Translations under genes and position numbers: made by a program
Notes under the pieces: generated by a model
Seen by the model: the letters and a program-made list of their open reading frames with translations, nothing else
Databases searched by the model: none
What the model was told of the DNA's origin: nothing
Assembly: GCA_944321155.1 (NCBI GenBank)
Contig: CALUKG010000008.1
Span: 1-50,596 of the forward strand
Length of the DNA stretch: 50,596 nt
Direction: 5' to 3'
Origin: an uncultured Bacteroidales bacterium
GTDB lineage: Bacteria; Bacteroidota; Bacteroidia; Bacteroidales; Paludibacteraceae
Part shown: positions 26,556 to 35,307 of the stretch, in pieces
Numbering within the stretch: position 1 is the stretch's first letter
How the letters are laid out: each line of letters starts with the position of its first letter

Positions 26556-27875
26556 ATGAATCTCTTTTGGAAAAGAATCTTTGGTGGAATGACTGGTACC
26601 GCCAAATTGGAAAGAAAAGAAGCAGACTTGCTTCAGGAAATGGAACGTTATTATCAGATTGAAGCCTCTGCTGAACTGGCTGAGTATAAAGATTTGATGG
26701 CGAAGGTTAAAACACCGGAATTTATGCAGAATAAAAAAATGCTGCAAAATAGGAAATATACCGATACCGAAGAGTTTCGTGATATGAAAAAATATGAGAA
26801 ACTATGCAAGGGGGGTGCCTTTAAGAAATATCTGGAAGTACTGAATTCAAGTGAGCTGGCTTGTTTTCTCGAGTTCAAACAAACCGCACAATATAAAAAT
26901 CTAGGTGATCCGGAGGCAGTGAAAAGGTCGGAACAATTGCAAAGGATGAAATCATATGAAAAGTCAAAAGAATACGGTTTATATACTCGTTTTCACGATT
27001 CTTATGTTGAAAAGGAATATCTCAAGTTAAAGCAACAGATAGAGGATGAGAAATTCCAGGAAAGGGTAGCGTTCTGGTCTAATCCCCATCGCTGGGAAAC
27101 TACGCCGGAATATAAGCTGGACGCACGTTTTTATGAATTGTCTAAAAATCCAGATATCCAATTTTATTTAAAGGCAGATGTTGCCCGTTTTGAACGATAT
27201 AAAGATCTTAAGTTGACTTTTGAGGACAATTTCCAATGGAATAGTTTGGAGGCTGCACGCTGGAACGCCGGTTTCCATTATAAATCTCCGCAGCTGAAGT
27301 CGCATCACTCGTTTGTGAATGAGAAACAAGCAAATAATTATGGGCATAACACGTCAGTGATTGATGGTATCTTGACCATCCAGACCCGTAAAGAGAATGT
27401 GAAGGCTGCGGCTTGGGATCAGAAAAAAGGTTTTGTTGAAAAAGACTTTGAATATACTTCTGATATTATCCAATCAGCTGACTATTTCCGTCAGGCAGAA
27501 GGTGTTTTCAGAGCTAAGATTCGTTGCAAAGGAAAAATTCATCATGCATTTTGGTTAGGTGCAGATGGGAAGCTGCCTCACATCAATATTTTCCACTTCA
27601 ATGGAAAAAACATTACAGTTGGCAACGCCAATCAGCAACTTTTTGATCAAACCAAGGTAACAGGTATTTGTGCTTCTTCATTCTATATCTATACATTAGC
27701 ATGGAATCAGAAGGAGTTGATTTGGTATGTAAACGATGTAGAGGTCTATAGAACCTCAGCCAATATGCCGAACGAAGCTATGTATTTGGCATTTAACTCA
27801 TTTATATCGGAAAATCAGAAAGGAGCTCAAGGCCAATTGGAAGTGGATTGGGTTCGTGTGTACGAAAGGAAATAG
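26556..27875 (+). CDS. GH16-like (concanavalin-fold) protein without catalytic carboxylates
   Basis: A 439-residue protein with no signal peptide. The N-terminal half (about 1-225) is helical and charged, with repeated segments like AEYKDLMAKVKTPEFM, ARFYELSKNPDIQFY and ARFERYKDLKLTF. The C-terminal half (about 230-439) follows the GH16/laminin-G jelly-roll order: GVFRAKIRCKGK...HAFWLGAD, then YIYTLAWNQKELIWYVNDVEVYRT and a final LEVDWVRVYE. Where GH16 enzymes carry E-x-D-x-x-E, this protein reads HINIFH (H342, N344, H347), so both acids and the helper Asp are lost. A binding role is more likely than hydrolysis. The frame could start at a TTG 9 bp earlier. It lies 18 bp after LOG, before the hybrid sensor. 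Confidence 0.7.
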   Translation: MNLFWKRIFGGMTGTAKLERKEADLLQEMERYYQIEASAELAEYKDLMAKVKTPEFMQNKKMLQNRKYTDTEEFRDMKKYEKLCKGGAFKKYLEVLNSSELACFLEFKQTAQYKNLGDPEAVKRSEQLQRMKSYEKSKEYGLYTRFHDSYVEKEYLKLKQQIEDEKFQERVAFWSNPHRWETTPEYKLDARFYELSKNPDIQFYLKADVARFERYKDLKLTFEDNFQWNSLEAARWNAGFHYKSPQLKSHHSFVNEKQANNYGHNTSVIDGILTIQTRKENVKAAAWDQKKGFVEKDFEYTSDIIQSADYFRQAEGVFRAKIRCKGKIHHAFWLGADGKLPHINIFHFNGKNITVGNANQQLFDQTKVTGICASSFYIYTLAWNQKELIWYVNDVEVYRTSANMPNEAMYLAFNSFISENQKGAQGQLEVDWVRVYERK

Positions 27876-27899
27876 TTTCCTGACACAGGAATAACATTT

Positions 27900-27953
27900 A
27901 TAACTTGGCAGGAAAGATAGCATATCATGTTGTCTCTGTCAAGTTATCTTTTT
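27900..27953 (+). terminator. Probable terminator of the GH16-like gene
   Basis: ATAACTTGGCAG (27900-27911) pairs with CTGTCAAGTTAT (27936-27947), one mismatch, and is followed by CTTTTT. The loop is 24 bases. It begins 25 bp after the stop. Confidence 0.6.
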
Positions 27954-27964
27954 ATAGTGAAGAG

Positions 27965-28002
27965 TAATACCATGATTATATGTGTATAATACCATGATTA
28001 TA
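27965..28002 (+). repeat. Tandem pair of 16-bp direct repeats upstream of the hybrid sensor gene
   Basis: TAATACCATGATTATA occurs at 27965-27980 and again at 27987-28002, exactly 22 bp apart (about two helical turns). The pair ends 80 bp before the start codon of the hybrid two-component protein. Paired direct repeats with near-two-turn spacing are typical of AraC-type operators; the binding protein is unknown. Confidence 0.7.
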
Positions 28003-28082
28003 AGCATAGTAGAGTGTCGGATGCTTTTACAGAACAATCATACTTGAAATGCTGTTTGTACGATTATTATTGTATGGGATGT

Positions 28083-31000
28083 ATGAAAAAATACCTGTTC
28101 TTATTATTATTTTCTTCTTTGTTGGCAAATGCCCAAGTGGAATATAAATTCCAGCATTATTCCGTAAATGATGGCTTGTCTCAAAATACGGTTATGTCAA
28201 TCATGCAGGACCATAAAGGGTTTATGTGGTTTGGAACATGGGATGGTTTAAGCAAATTTGATGGGACACAATTCACAACCTATAAGTCATATCCGGGTGA
28301 TGCAAGTGAAATCACGACCAACCGCATAGATTTTCTTTATGAGGATAAGTTTGGTTTTATATGGATGCAAACGTATGACGGACGTTTTCATCGTTTTGAT
28401 CCTCGTTTGGAAACATTCAGAAGTTTGCCGGATAAGATTGAGTCTTTTTCATACAGTGTACAGCGGGATAAATTTTTTCTGGAGGCAAACGATGGGTCTA
28501 TATGGATTGCTACAAAAAATGAAGGGTTACTTTGTGCCGTCTCAGACCCAAGTGACGGTTCTTTGGAGATTGTGCAATATGCACCCCAAACTGACAGACC
28601 TTTGTCTCACAATAAAGTTAATTTTCTGATTAAGGACTTGAAGGGCACTATCTGGGTGGGTACAGATTGTGGCTTGAATGCAATCGATAGCCTTGGTCAT
28701 GTGGAACAGTTCTTTCCAAATGTAGAAAAGGAGACTAATCGTTTTTATGCCGCATGTCCAACAGAGAAAAGTATCTGGTTTGGTGCTGAAAAAGGTATTC
28801 TGTGGAGATACACATATACGACAGGGCAGTTTGAGCGCATTTTCCTCGGCACGGAAACACGTGTATCTGACATAGAAGTGGTATTGCAGCGTTATGTTGT
28901 TATCACTACAGAAACAGCTGGTTTCTTTGTCTATGATGCCCTTTCGTCATCTATCCGGCAATTTTCAAAAGAGAATAACAAAGATATTCATACCAACCGC
29001 TTTATCTCTGTAACGCAAGATTCATTTGGACTTCTATGGCTGGAAGCTGACCAACCTGGCATATTCCGTTATCAATGCATGCAATCTTCCCTAAAACTGT
29101 TTACGCCAAAGGTAGATGCGGCGCATGCCAGTTCCATTCAGCCTAATCTATTGATATTTGAAGACATAAACCAGAGGCTTTGGATTAATCCGCAAGGAGG
29201 AGGATTCTCCTGGTATGATAGGGAAACAGATGAGCTGCGGCCGTTTTTCAATGAGCCGAACACGAAGGATTGCAAATTCTCCAATCTGATACATACCGCA
29301 TTTGCTGATAAGGATGGCAATCTGTGGATGTGTACCTATAATAAGGGATTGGAAAAGATTGTGGCTATAGAAACACAGTTCCAGCTTTATAAGATGGATA
29401 AAGAACAGAACACATTGACATCTAACGAAGTGCGCTCTGTGCAGGAAATGGCTGATGGAAATATCTGGATAGCAACAAAGGATGGATATACCAGATGTTA
29501 TAATGCCCAGTCGCAACCCATAGGAATATTGTGTACGGACGGCAGTATCCAACAAAATCCGCATGCTACAGCTTTCAGACAGTTGGTATATGCCATTTTT
29601 CAGGACTCCAAAGGAAGAATCTGGTTGGGAACAAAAGGAGCAGGTTTGTTTTTGTTGACAAAAAATGAAGCAACTGGTGCATATTCGTTAGCGCATTTTA
29701 AACATAGCGATGTGAATAAGCGTTCTCTGTCTAACGATAATGTTTATTCGATTGTCGAATCAAGGCAGGGTGAAATTTGGGTAGGTACATTTGGAGGCGG
29801 TCTTAATAAGGTGGTGGATAATGGCGGTCAGATTTATTTTCAGCATGCTCAAAGTGGACTTGAATTTTATGATTTGGATAAATATTCAAAAGTCCGTTGT
29901 CTCTTGTCGGACAATGAAGGCATATTATGGGTTGGTACTACGGCTGGATTATTACAGATAGAAGCAGAGAAAGCCGGTAGATATGAGGTTTATTACAGCA
30001 GCAAGACGCCGGGTGTAGTGTCGTGTTTAAGCGACAATAATGTACATGATATCTATCAGGATAAAAGAGGGAATATCTGGATAGGCACTTTTGGAGGCGG
30101 ATTGAACCAGTTGGTCAAAAAGGCTACTGCAACTGAACCGGCCCAGTTCAAGGCCTATACGATGAAGTCGAGCGGCGCATTCAATGATATTGTTTTGTGT
30201 ATATTGGAAGATAAGTTTGGCAATCTGTGGGTTAGTTCAGAAAATGCGATTTCCCGTTTTGATGTAGAAAACAATACTTTCCAGAATTTCAATGTCTTGA
30301 GTGGAGCCAGTGATTCCTATTTCTCAGAAGCGGCAGGTGTGGTTTTCGCATCAGATAAATTGGCTTTCGGTAGTAATAAGGGCTTAATCGTTTTTGACCC
30401 CATTCGTATTTTGCGTAGTGATGATATACCGAATATTGAATTTACACGCTTCCAATTGTTTAATCAGGATGTACCAGTCGGAGTGCCTGGTTCTCCTTTA
30501 AAGCAGAGCATAGGATTTACTGATAAGATTGTGTTGAACCATAACCAGTCGGTATTCAGTATAGAATATGCAGCACTTGATATGAGAACGCCAGATAGGA
30601 TACAATACGCCTTCATGCTGGATGGTTTTGAAAAAGAATGGAACTATGTGCAGTCCCAGCGTAAGGCAACCTATACGAATTTATCCAAAGGTACTTATCA
30701 ATTTAGGGTGAAATCAACCAATAAGGATGGTGTGTGGGTGAATAATGATGCCATGTTGACAATTGTTGTGAAACCATCTTTCTGGGAAACTCCTTTTGCC
30801 TATATCCTGTATATTTTGCTGATGCTTGCCCTCTTGTTCATGGTCTATTATATTACCATGCAATTCAACCATAAGAATACAGAAGTGGAGATTGAAAGGC
30901 AGGTAACGGACAATAAACTCCGTTTCTTTACGAACATATCCCATGAGTTGCGAACACCTCTTAGCTTGATTCTCGGACCGGTTGAGAATATTCTTCATAA

Positions 31001-32498
31001 TGAAAAAATTTCTCCTTCCGTAAGAGAACAGCTGATTGTGGTGCAGAGCAATACGGAGAGGATGATGCGTATGATCAATCAGATTCTTGATTTCAGGAAA
31101 ATCCAGAACAAGAAAATGCGCTTGAAAATCCAACCTACCCATATCGATACTCTAGTGAAAAACATTTGTGCCAATTTTAATAAGGAGGCACAGGAGAAGA
31201 GCATCAATTTCACAGTGCAGAGTACCTTGAATGATACCATATTGTGGGTCGACCAGGATAAAATAGATATCATATTATATAATCTGTTGTCAAATGCATT
31301 TAAGTTCACGCCTGACAATCGTAACATTACGGTTAAGCTGGATGAAGACAACGAATATGTGCGCCTGTATGTACAGGATGAGGGCATTGGTATATCAAAA
31401 GATAAGCACAATGCACTTTTTGCTAGATTTGTATCTACAAGTGATACGCAGAAGCTGGGTAAATTTACTATCAAAGGCTCTGGTATTGGCCTTAATCTGG
31501 TAAAAGAGCTGGTGGACCTGCATAAGGGTACTATTGATGTTGAGAGTGCAGAGAATAAAGGAACCACTTTTATTGTTACTTTCAAAAAGGGTAAAGAGCA
31601 TTTTGACCCACAATTGGTTGATTTCATCGTGAATGACAAGATGGGAAGCGAAACTGCCAGCGGAGAAGACTTGATTGACAAACATCTGGCCATCAATTTA
31701 GAGACTACTCCTAAATCGCAATTTACCATGCTTATCGTGGAGGATAATCAGGATATGAGAAACTTCCTGATTAATCTGTTCAAGAACAATTATAAGGTGC
31801 TATTTGCTGTAGATGGAAAGCAGGGAATGGAAGTGGCATTGACAAATGTGCCTGACTTGATTATCTCTGACCTTATGATGCCGGAAATGGATGGTCTGGA
31901 GCTCACCAATGCGCTTAAGAGCGATGAAAAGACCAGTCATATACCAATTATACTTCTGACGGCAAAAACGGCTGTAGAGAGTCGCTTAGAGGCTCTGCGC
32001 TTTGGAGCGGATGATTATATTACCAAACCATTCTCGCCAGTCTATCTGGAGGCAAGGGTCAATAATTTGCTGGAATTGCGTCAGAAACTTCAGGAACGTT
32101 ATAGAAATGAGCTCTTGAAGCTTAATCCAAAGAAGATAGAAAAGGATGGTGTTTCACCGGAAGAGGCATTTCTGGCGAAGTTGCTTGATTTCATGGAAAG
32201 GAACATGGATAATAATAATCTTACGGTAGATGATTTGGTTTCTGAAATGGCGCTGGGCAGGACGGTATTTTTCAATAAATTGAAAGGGCTTACTGGCCTT
32301 TCACCAGTTGAATTCATTCGCGAGATACGTATCAAGAGGGCTGCCCAGCTGTTGGAAGACGATAGATATAATGTAACGGAAGTTACTTATATGGTGGGCA
32401 TGAATGACTCCAGGTATTTCAGCAAGTGCTTCAAGGCCGTTTTTGGTATGACGCCAAGCGAGTACAAGAAAAACGCGAGGGCAAAACGAGATGCATGA
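28083..32498 (+). CDS. Hybrid two-component system sensor/regulator (HTCS)
   Basis: A 1471-residue one-protein signalling system. In order: signal peptide (1-18, ending NAQ); a periplasmic sensor of about 14 Reg_prop propeller repeats (20-780; for example GFMWFGTWDGLSKFDG, NIWIGTFGGGLNQL); a Y_Y_Y domain (about 800-890); one membrane segment (901-928); HisKA with FFTNISHELRTPLSLILGP (His954); HATPase with NLLSNAFKFTP, DEGIGIS and GSGIGLNLVKEL; a receiver (about 1212-1330, Asp1263 in ISDLMMPEMDG); and an AraC-type HTH (about 1377-1471). All phosphotransfer residues are present. Such proteins sense glycan fragments and switch on carbohydrate-use genes. No SusC/SusD pair is in the window, so its locus is unknown. 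The frame is open upstream, but the ATG at 28083 opens the signal peptide. Confidence 0.95.
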   Translation: MKKYLFLLLFSSLLANAQVEYKFQHYSVNDGLSQNTVMSIMQDHKGFMWFGTWDGLSKFDGTQFTTYKSYPGDASEITTNRIDFLYEDKFGFIWMQTYDGRFHRFDPRLETFRSLPDKIESFSYSVQRDKFFLEANDGSIWIATKNEGLLCAVSDPSDGSLEIVQYAPQTDRPLSHNKVNFLIKDLKGTIWVGTDCGLNAIDSLGHVEQFFPNVEKETNRFYAACPTEKSIWFGAEKGILWRYTYTTGQFERIFLGTETRVSDIEVVLQRYVVITTETAGFFVYDALSSSIRQFSKENNKDIHTNRFISVTQDSFGLLWLEADQPGIFRYQCMQSSLKLFTPKVDAAHASSIQPNLLIFEDINQRLWINPQGGGFSWYDRETDELRPFFNEPNTKDCKFSNLIHTAFADKDGNLWMCTYNKGLEKIVAIETQFQLYKMDKEQNTLTSNEVRSVQEMADGNIWIATKDGYTRCYNAQSQPIGILCTDGSIQQNPHATAFRQLVYAIFQDSKGRIWLGTKGAGLFLLTKNEATGAYSLAHFKHSDVNKRSLSNDNVYSIVESRQGEIWVGTFGGGLNKVVDNGGQIYFQHAQSGLEFYDLDKYSKVRCLLSDNEGILWVGTTAGLLQIEAEKAGRYEVYYSSKTPGVVSCLSDNNVHDIYQDKRGNIWIGTFGGGLNQLVKKATATEPAQFKAYTMKSSGAFNDIVLCILEDKFGNLWVSSENAISRFDVENNTFQNFNVLSGASDSYFSEAAGVVFASDKLAFGSNKGLIVFDPIRILRSDDIPNIEFTRFQLFNQDVPVGVPGSPLKQSIGFTDKIVLNHNQSVFSIEYAALDMRTPDRIQYAFMLDGFEKEWNYVQSQRKATYTNLSKGTYQFRVKSTNKDGVWVNNDAMLTIVVKPSFWETPFAYILYILLMLALLFMVYYITMQFNHKNTEVEIERQVTDNKLRFFTNISHELRTPLSLILGPVENILHNEKISPSVREQLIVVQSNTERMMRMINQILDFRKIQNKKMRLKIQPTHIDTLVKNICANFNKEAQEKSINFTVQSTLNDTILWVDQDKIDIILYNLLSNAFKFTPDNRNITVKLDEDNEYVRLYVQDEGIGISKDKHNALFARFVSTSDTQKLGKFTIKGSGIGLNLVKELVDLHKGTIDVESAENKGTTFIVTFKKGKEHFDPQLVDFIVNDKMGSETASGEDLIDKHLAINLETTPKSQFTMLIVEDNQDMRNFLINLFKNNYKVLFAVDGKQGMEVALTNVPDLIISDLMMPEMDGLELTNALKSDEKTSHIPIILLTAKTAVESRLEALRFGADDYITKPFSPVYLEARVNNLLELRQKLQERYRNELLKLNPKKIEKDGVSPEEAFLAKLLDFMERNMDNNNLTVDDLVSEMALGRTVFFNKLKGLTGLSPVEFIREIRIKRAAQLLEDDRYNVTEVTYMVGMNDSRYFSKCFKAVFGMTPSEYKKNARAKRDA

Positions 32499-32502
32499 TA
32501 AG

Positions 32503-32550
32503 AACCCCTATCAAAAGGCAACCAGTTCGGGTTGCCCTTTGATAGGGGTT
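32503..32550. terminator. Long hairpin terminator between convergent genes
   Basis: AACCCCTATCAAAAGGCAAC pairs with GTTGCCCTTTGATAGGGGTT over about 20 bp with one mismatch and a short loop. It starts 4 bp after the HTCS stop and lies 12 bp from the end of the HAD pseudogene. No long T-run follows. Confidence 0.65.
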
Positions 32551-32730
32551 CAATAGAACAAACTATTCCAGCATTTTTTCCAACTCAGGTCTGAAATCAG
32601 CGTTAGTAGCCAAATGTATAGTGTGGAATCCCATCTTGGTTGCTGTTGCAATATTTGATGCGCTGTCGTCAATGAAAATACTCTCTTCCGCGCGCATGTT
32701 TGCAGAGTCTAACATGGTTTGAAAGATAAT

Positions 32731-32910
32731 CCCAAATCGGTCGTTAGAATATCCAATTTTCGTGGTCTTGATTGTAAGGCATTGAAAATGAATATATTGT
32801 AATCTTGATTTTCTAATGGCGGTCATTAGAAAAATGAGATTTTAAATCATTGTTTATCAGCGCATTACAATCAAGACCACAAATAATCAGCCTCTAATGA
32901 CCGATTTGGG
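32731..32910 (-). mobile_element. 180-bp MITE-like element, copy 2 (inverted)
   Basis: This is the reverse complement of the element at 268-447 with no difference that I can find. The flanking direct repeat is ATAAT (32726-32730 and 32911-32915). Read in the gene direction it adds PNRSLEADYLWS and then a stop. It stands in opposite orientation to copy 3, 212 bp away. Confidence 0.92.
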
Positions 32911-33122
32911 ATAATGGGATCCGGTTTTACGCATTTCATCTCGTAAGATAGAAACAGACGGTCCATATAAGCGTCCAGCGGCTTGCCCGCTTCCGTTAAA
33001 TGATTGCTTCTTACCCAGCCCATTACATAGGGGTTGGTATTGCTTAAGAGGTAGACTTTGTAACCTTTTTCACGCAAAGATGACATGTAATCCAGCTTGT
33101 ATTGAGGTACATCAACAATAAA

Positions 33123-33302
33123 CCCAAATCGGTCATTAGAGGCTGATTATTTGTGGTCTTGATTGTAATGCGCTGATAAACAATGATTTAAAATCTCATT
33201 TTTCTAATGACCGCCATTAGAAAATCAAGATTACAATATATTCATTTTCAATGCCTTACAATCAAGACCACGAAAATTGGATATTCTAACGACCGATTTG
33301 GG
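33123..33302 (+). mobile_element. 180-bp MITE-like element, copy 3
   Basis: Same orientation and same bases as the copy at 268-447. The flanking direct repeat is ATAAA (33118-33122 and 33303-33307). Read in the gene direction it adds PNRSLEYPIFVVLIVRH and then a stop. Confidence 0.92.
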
Positions 33303-33573
33303 ATAAAACCTAACCAGGCATATTCAATTTCTTCGTAGCTTAATTCACGATTGGCAATTTTGCTTAACTCCTGGCGAAAATCTTCGGCATTCATACTTCC
33401 GTCTTCAATGCGCAGGAAAAGCCCTTTCTGATGGAACTCATCCAATAGCTCATCGGCGTTTTTAATCCCGATTTCAACAAAGCGCTCAACACATTTGCTT
33501 CTTTCCAGTCCGAGGATAACGCCTCCCATGTCAAAAATGATATTGCGAATAGTGCTCATGTGGGTTCTTCTTT

Positions 33574-33619
33574 AAAAAGAAAAGGGGCTGTGCCAAAATG
33601 ACTCTTTTGATACAACCCC
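33574..33619 (-). terminator. Terminator of pgk
   Basis: On the minus strand GGGGTTGT...CAAAA pairs with TTTTG...ACAGCCCC (33619-33584, a few mismatches) and is followed by TTTTCTTTTT. It separates pgk from the broken HAD gene. Confidence 0.65.
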
Positions 33620-33624
33620 AGTAA

Positions 33625-33744
33625 GGTATATCAGAATATGTAAGATGCAAGGCGCTGAAGGTGAGGGCGCTGGGAGTTTACTGGCGTAAATGACCGAGCC
33701 TGAATCCTGATAGCAACGAAGCAGATTGCATATTATGACATACC
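33625..33744. repeat. 120-bp G+C-richer unit with 16-bp imperfect inverted ends in the pgk 3' region
   Basis: GGTATATCAGAATATG (33625-33640) recurs inverted at 33729-33744 with two mismatches. The interior is richer in G+C than its surroundings and has no plausible gene. It lies between the pgk stop and the pgk terminator, so it would be transcribed in the 3' untranslated region. It looks like an intergenic repeat unit, but there is no second copy in this window to prove it. Confidence 0.4.
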
Positions 33745-33772
33745 GTCTTTCTAAATGAATCAATGCTATAGA

Positions 33773-35023
33773 TTATTCTCCTTTGATGGCTGCAATTCCC
33801 GGCAATACTTTTCCTTCAATTGCTTCCAGTAATGCACCACCACCGGTTGAGATATAAGATACTTGGTCAGCCATTCCGAATTTGTTGATGCAAGCAACAG
33901 AGTCACCTCCACCAATCAATGAGAATGCACCTGCTGCTGTAGCTTTGGCAATAGCCTCTGCAATGGCGCGTGAACCACCGGTAAAGTTGTCAAATTCAAA
34001 TACTCCGGCAGGACCATTCCAAAGGATAGTTTTAGCTCCTTCAATAGCTGCAGCAAATGCTTTGCGGGTTTCAGGACCTGCATCCAAGCCTTCCCAACCT
34101 TCTGGAATATTGTTGGCAGGAACAATCTGGGTATTGGCATCGTTGGCAAACTTGTCTGCAGCAACACAGTCAGTTCCCAAAACAAGGTTAACGCCTTTGG
34201 CTTTTGCTTTGGCAATGATGTCAAGAGCCAAATCCAATTTGTCGTCCTCGCAGATAGAGTTACCTACATGTCCACCCTGAGCTTTGGCAAATGTATAAGT
34301 CATACCACCGCACAAAATCAGGTTGTCCACTTTGTCCATCAGGTTTTCGATGATACCAATCTTGGTAGATACTTTAGAACCTCCCATGATGGCGGTAAAC
34401 GGACGTTTGATGTTGCTAAGGATATTGTCAACAGCTTGTACTTCCTTTTCCATCAAATAGCCCAGCATTTTGTGGTCTGCATCAAAGTAATCAGCGATAA
34501 CAGCTGTTGATGCATGTTTGCGGTGAGCAGTTCCAAATGCGTCATTAACATAGCAATCAGCATAAGAAGCCAATGTTTTGGCAAATTCCTTTTGTGATGC
34601 CTTCATGGCTTTTTTAGCTTCTTCGTATGCAGGATCTTCTTTTTCAATACCTACAGGTTTTCCTTCTTCTTCTCCATAGAAACGGAGGTTTTCAAGTAAC
34701 AGCACTTCACCTGGTTTCAATGCAGCGGCAGCATCACCTGCTTTGGCACAATCTGGAGCAAATTGAACTTTAACACCCAATTTTTCTGATACGGCATCCA
34801 CAATCTGGCTTAATGAATATTTTGCGTTTACTTTGCCTTTAGGTTTGCCCATGTGTGACATAATGATAAGGCTACCGCCATCATTCAAAATCTTTTTCAA
34901 GGTTGGCAACGCTCCACAAATACGGGTATCATCTGTAATCTTTCCGTTTTCATCCAAGGGTACATTGAAGTCAACCCTTACAATTGCCTTTTTTCCGGCA
35001 AAATTAAATTGATCAATTGTCAT
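33773..35023 (-). CDS. pgk: Phosphoglycerate kinase
   Basis: A 416-residue glycolytic enzyme that transfers phosphate from 1,3-bisphosphoglycerate to ADP. Clear blocks are the N-terminal [25 protein letters not shown], the basic-patch [59 protein letters not shown], and the C-terminal [11 protein letters not shown] with [14 protein letters not shown] and STGGGALLE. The frame is open 153 bp further upstream, but the promoter at 35117-35148 and the conserved start [13 protein letters not shown] place it at 35023. It is a single gene with its own promoter and terminator. Confidence 0.97.
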   Translation of the reverse strand: MTIDQFNFAGKKAIVRVDFNVPLDENGKITDDTRICGALPTLKKILNDGGSLIIMSHMGKPKGKVNAKYSLSQIVDAVSEKLGVKVQFAPDCAKAGDAAAALKPGEVLLLENLRFYGEEEGKPVGIEKEDPAYEEAKKAMKASQKEFAKTLASYADCYVNDAFGTAHRKHASTAVIADYFDADHKMLGYLMEKEVQAVDNILSNIKRPFTAIMGGSKVSTKIGIIENLMDKVDNLILCGGMTYTFAKAQGGHVGNSICEDDKLDLALDIIAKAKAKGVNLVLGTDCVAADKFANDANTQIVPANNIPEGWEGLDAGPETRKAFAAAIEGAKTILWNGPAGVFEFDNFTGGSRAIAEAIAKATAAGAFSLIGGGDSVACINKFGMADQVSYISTGGGALLEAIEGKVLPGIAAIKGE

Positions 35024-35116
35024 AACTTTAATCTTTTTATATACCTTGTTTAATGAGTTGTTGACTAACAAGATATGGTTGTGAATAAATAAATTTTTCT
35101 TCAATGAATTTCGCTG

Positions 35117-35148
35117 CAAAGATAGTGAAAGCCGAGCGGAGTGGCAAA
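35117..35148 (-). promoter_or_regulatory. Promoter of pgk
   Basis: The minus strand has TTTG (35148-35145), a 20-bp spacer and TATCTTTG (35124-35117), an exact consensus match. The leader is about 85-90 nt. A perfect 10-bp palindrome GAGGCGCCTC lies further upstream at 35181-35190 and could be a regulator site. Confidence 0.68.
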
Positions 35149-35307
35149 TGCAAAACGCAGTTTTGTGATTTGGCAATTCCGAGGCGCCTCCGACTAGTGT
35201 TAGAATAATCGAAAACCGGTTATAAAGTAAAAGAGTAATATCGTTTTGAAATGCTATATTGTTGAATATCAGTAATTTTTTAGGATGTTGTCAGGCTGCT
35301 CGCAGTT

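Larger units (their letters stand above)
32563..33559 (-). pseudogene. HAD-superfamily phosphatase gene broken by two MITE insertions
   Basis: The minus-strand gene starts MSTIRNIIFDMGGVI (motif I, Asp10). After residue 87 (LGFI) it runs into the first element and stops. The frame resumes VDVPQYKLDYMSSLREKGYK, with LLSNTNP (motif II) and KCVKPDP (motif III), then meets the second element. It resumes FQTMLDSANM...IFIDDSASNI (motif IV) to LEKMLE. Deleting each 180-bp element with one 5-bp duplication leaves 627 bp, one uninterrupted frame of 208 residues, the normal size for HAD-IA phosphatases such as YihX. The insertions sit between motifs I and II and between III and IV, so no fragment should be active. 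Upstream lie the pgk terminator and pgk itself. Confidence 0.93.

Noticed and set aside
28083..32498. A polysaccharide utilisation locus around the hybrid sensor
   Set aside because: No SusC/SusD genes and no active glycosidase gene are adjacent. The GH16-like neighbour lacks catalytic residues and a signal peptide.
33572..33763. 63-codon minus-strand frame between pgk and the HAD gene
   Set aside because: It covers the pgk terminator hairpin and the 120-bp inverted-end unit. The composition is not protein-like and there is no ribosome site.
35024..35176. Upstream extension of pgk by 51 residues
   Set aside because: The extension contains the pgk promoter and leader, and Pgk proteins begin at the chosen Met.
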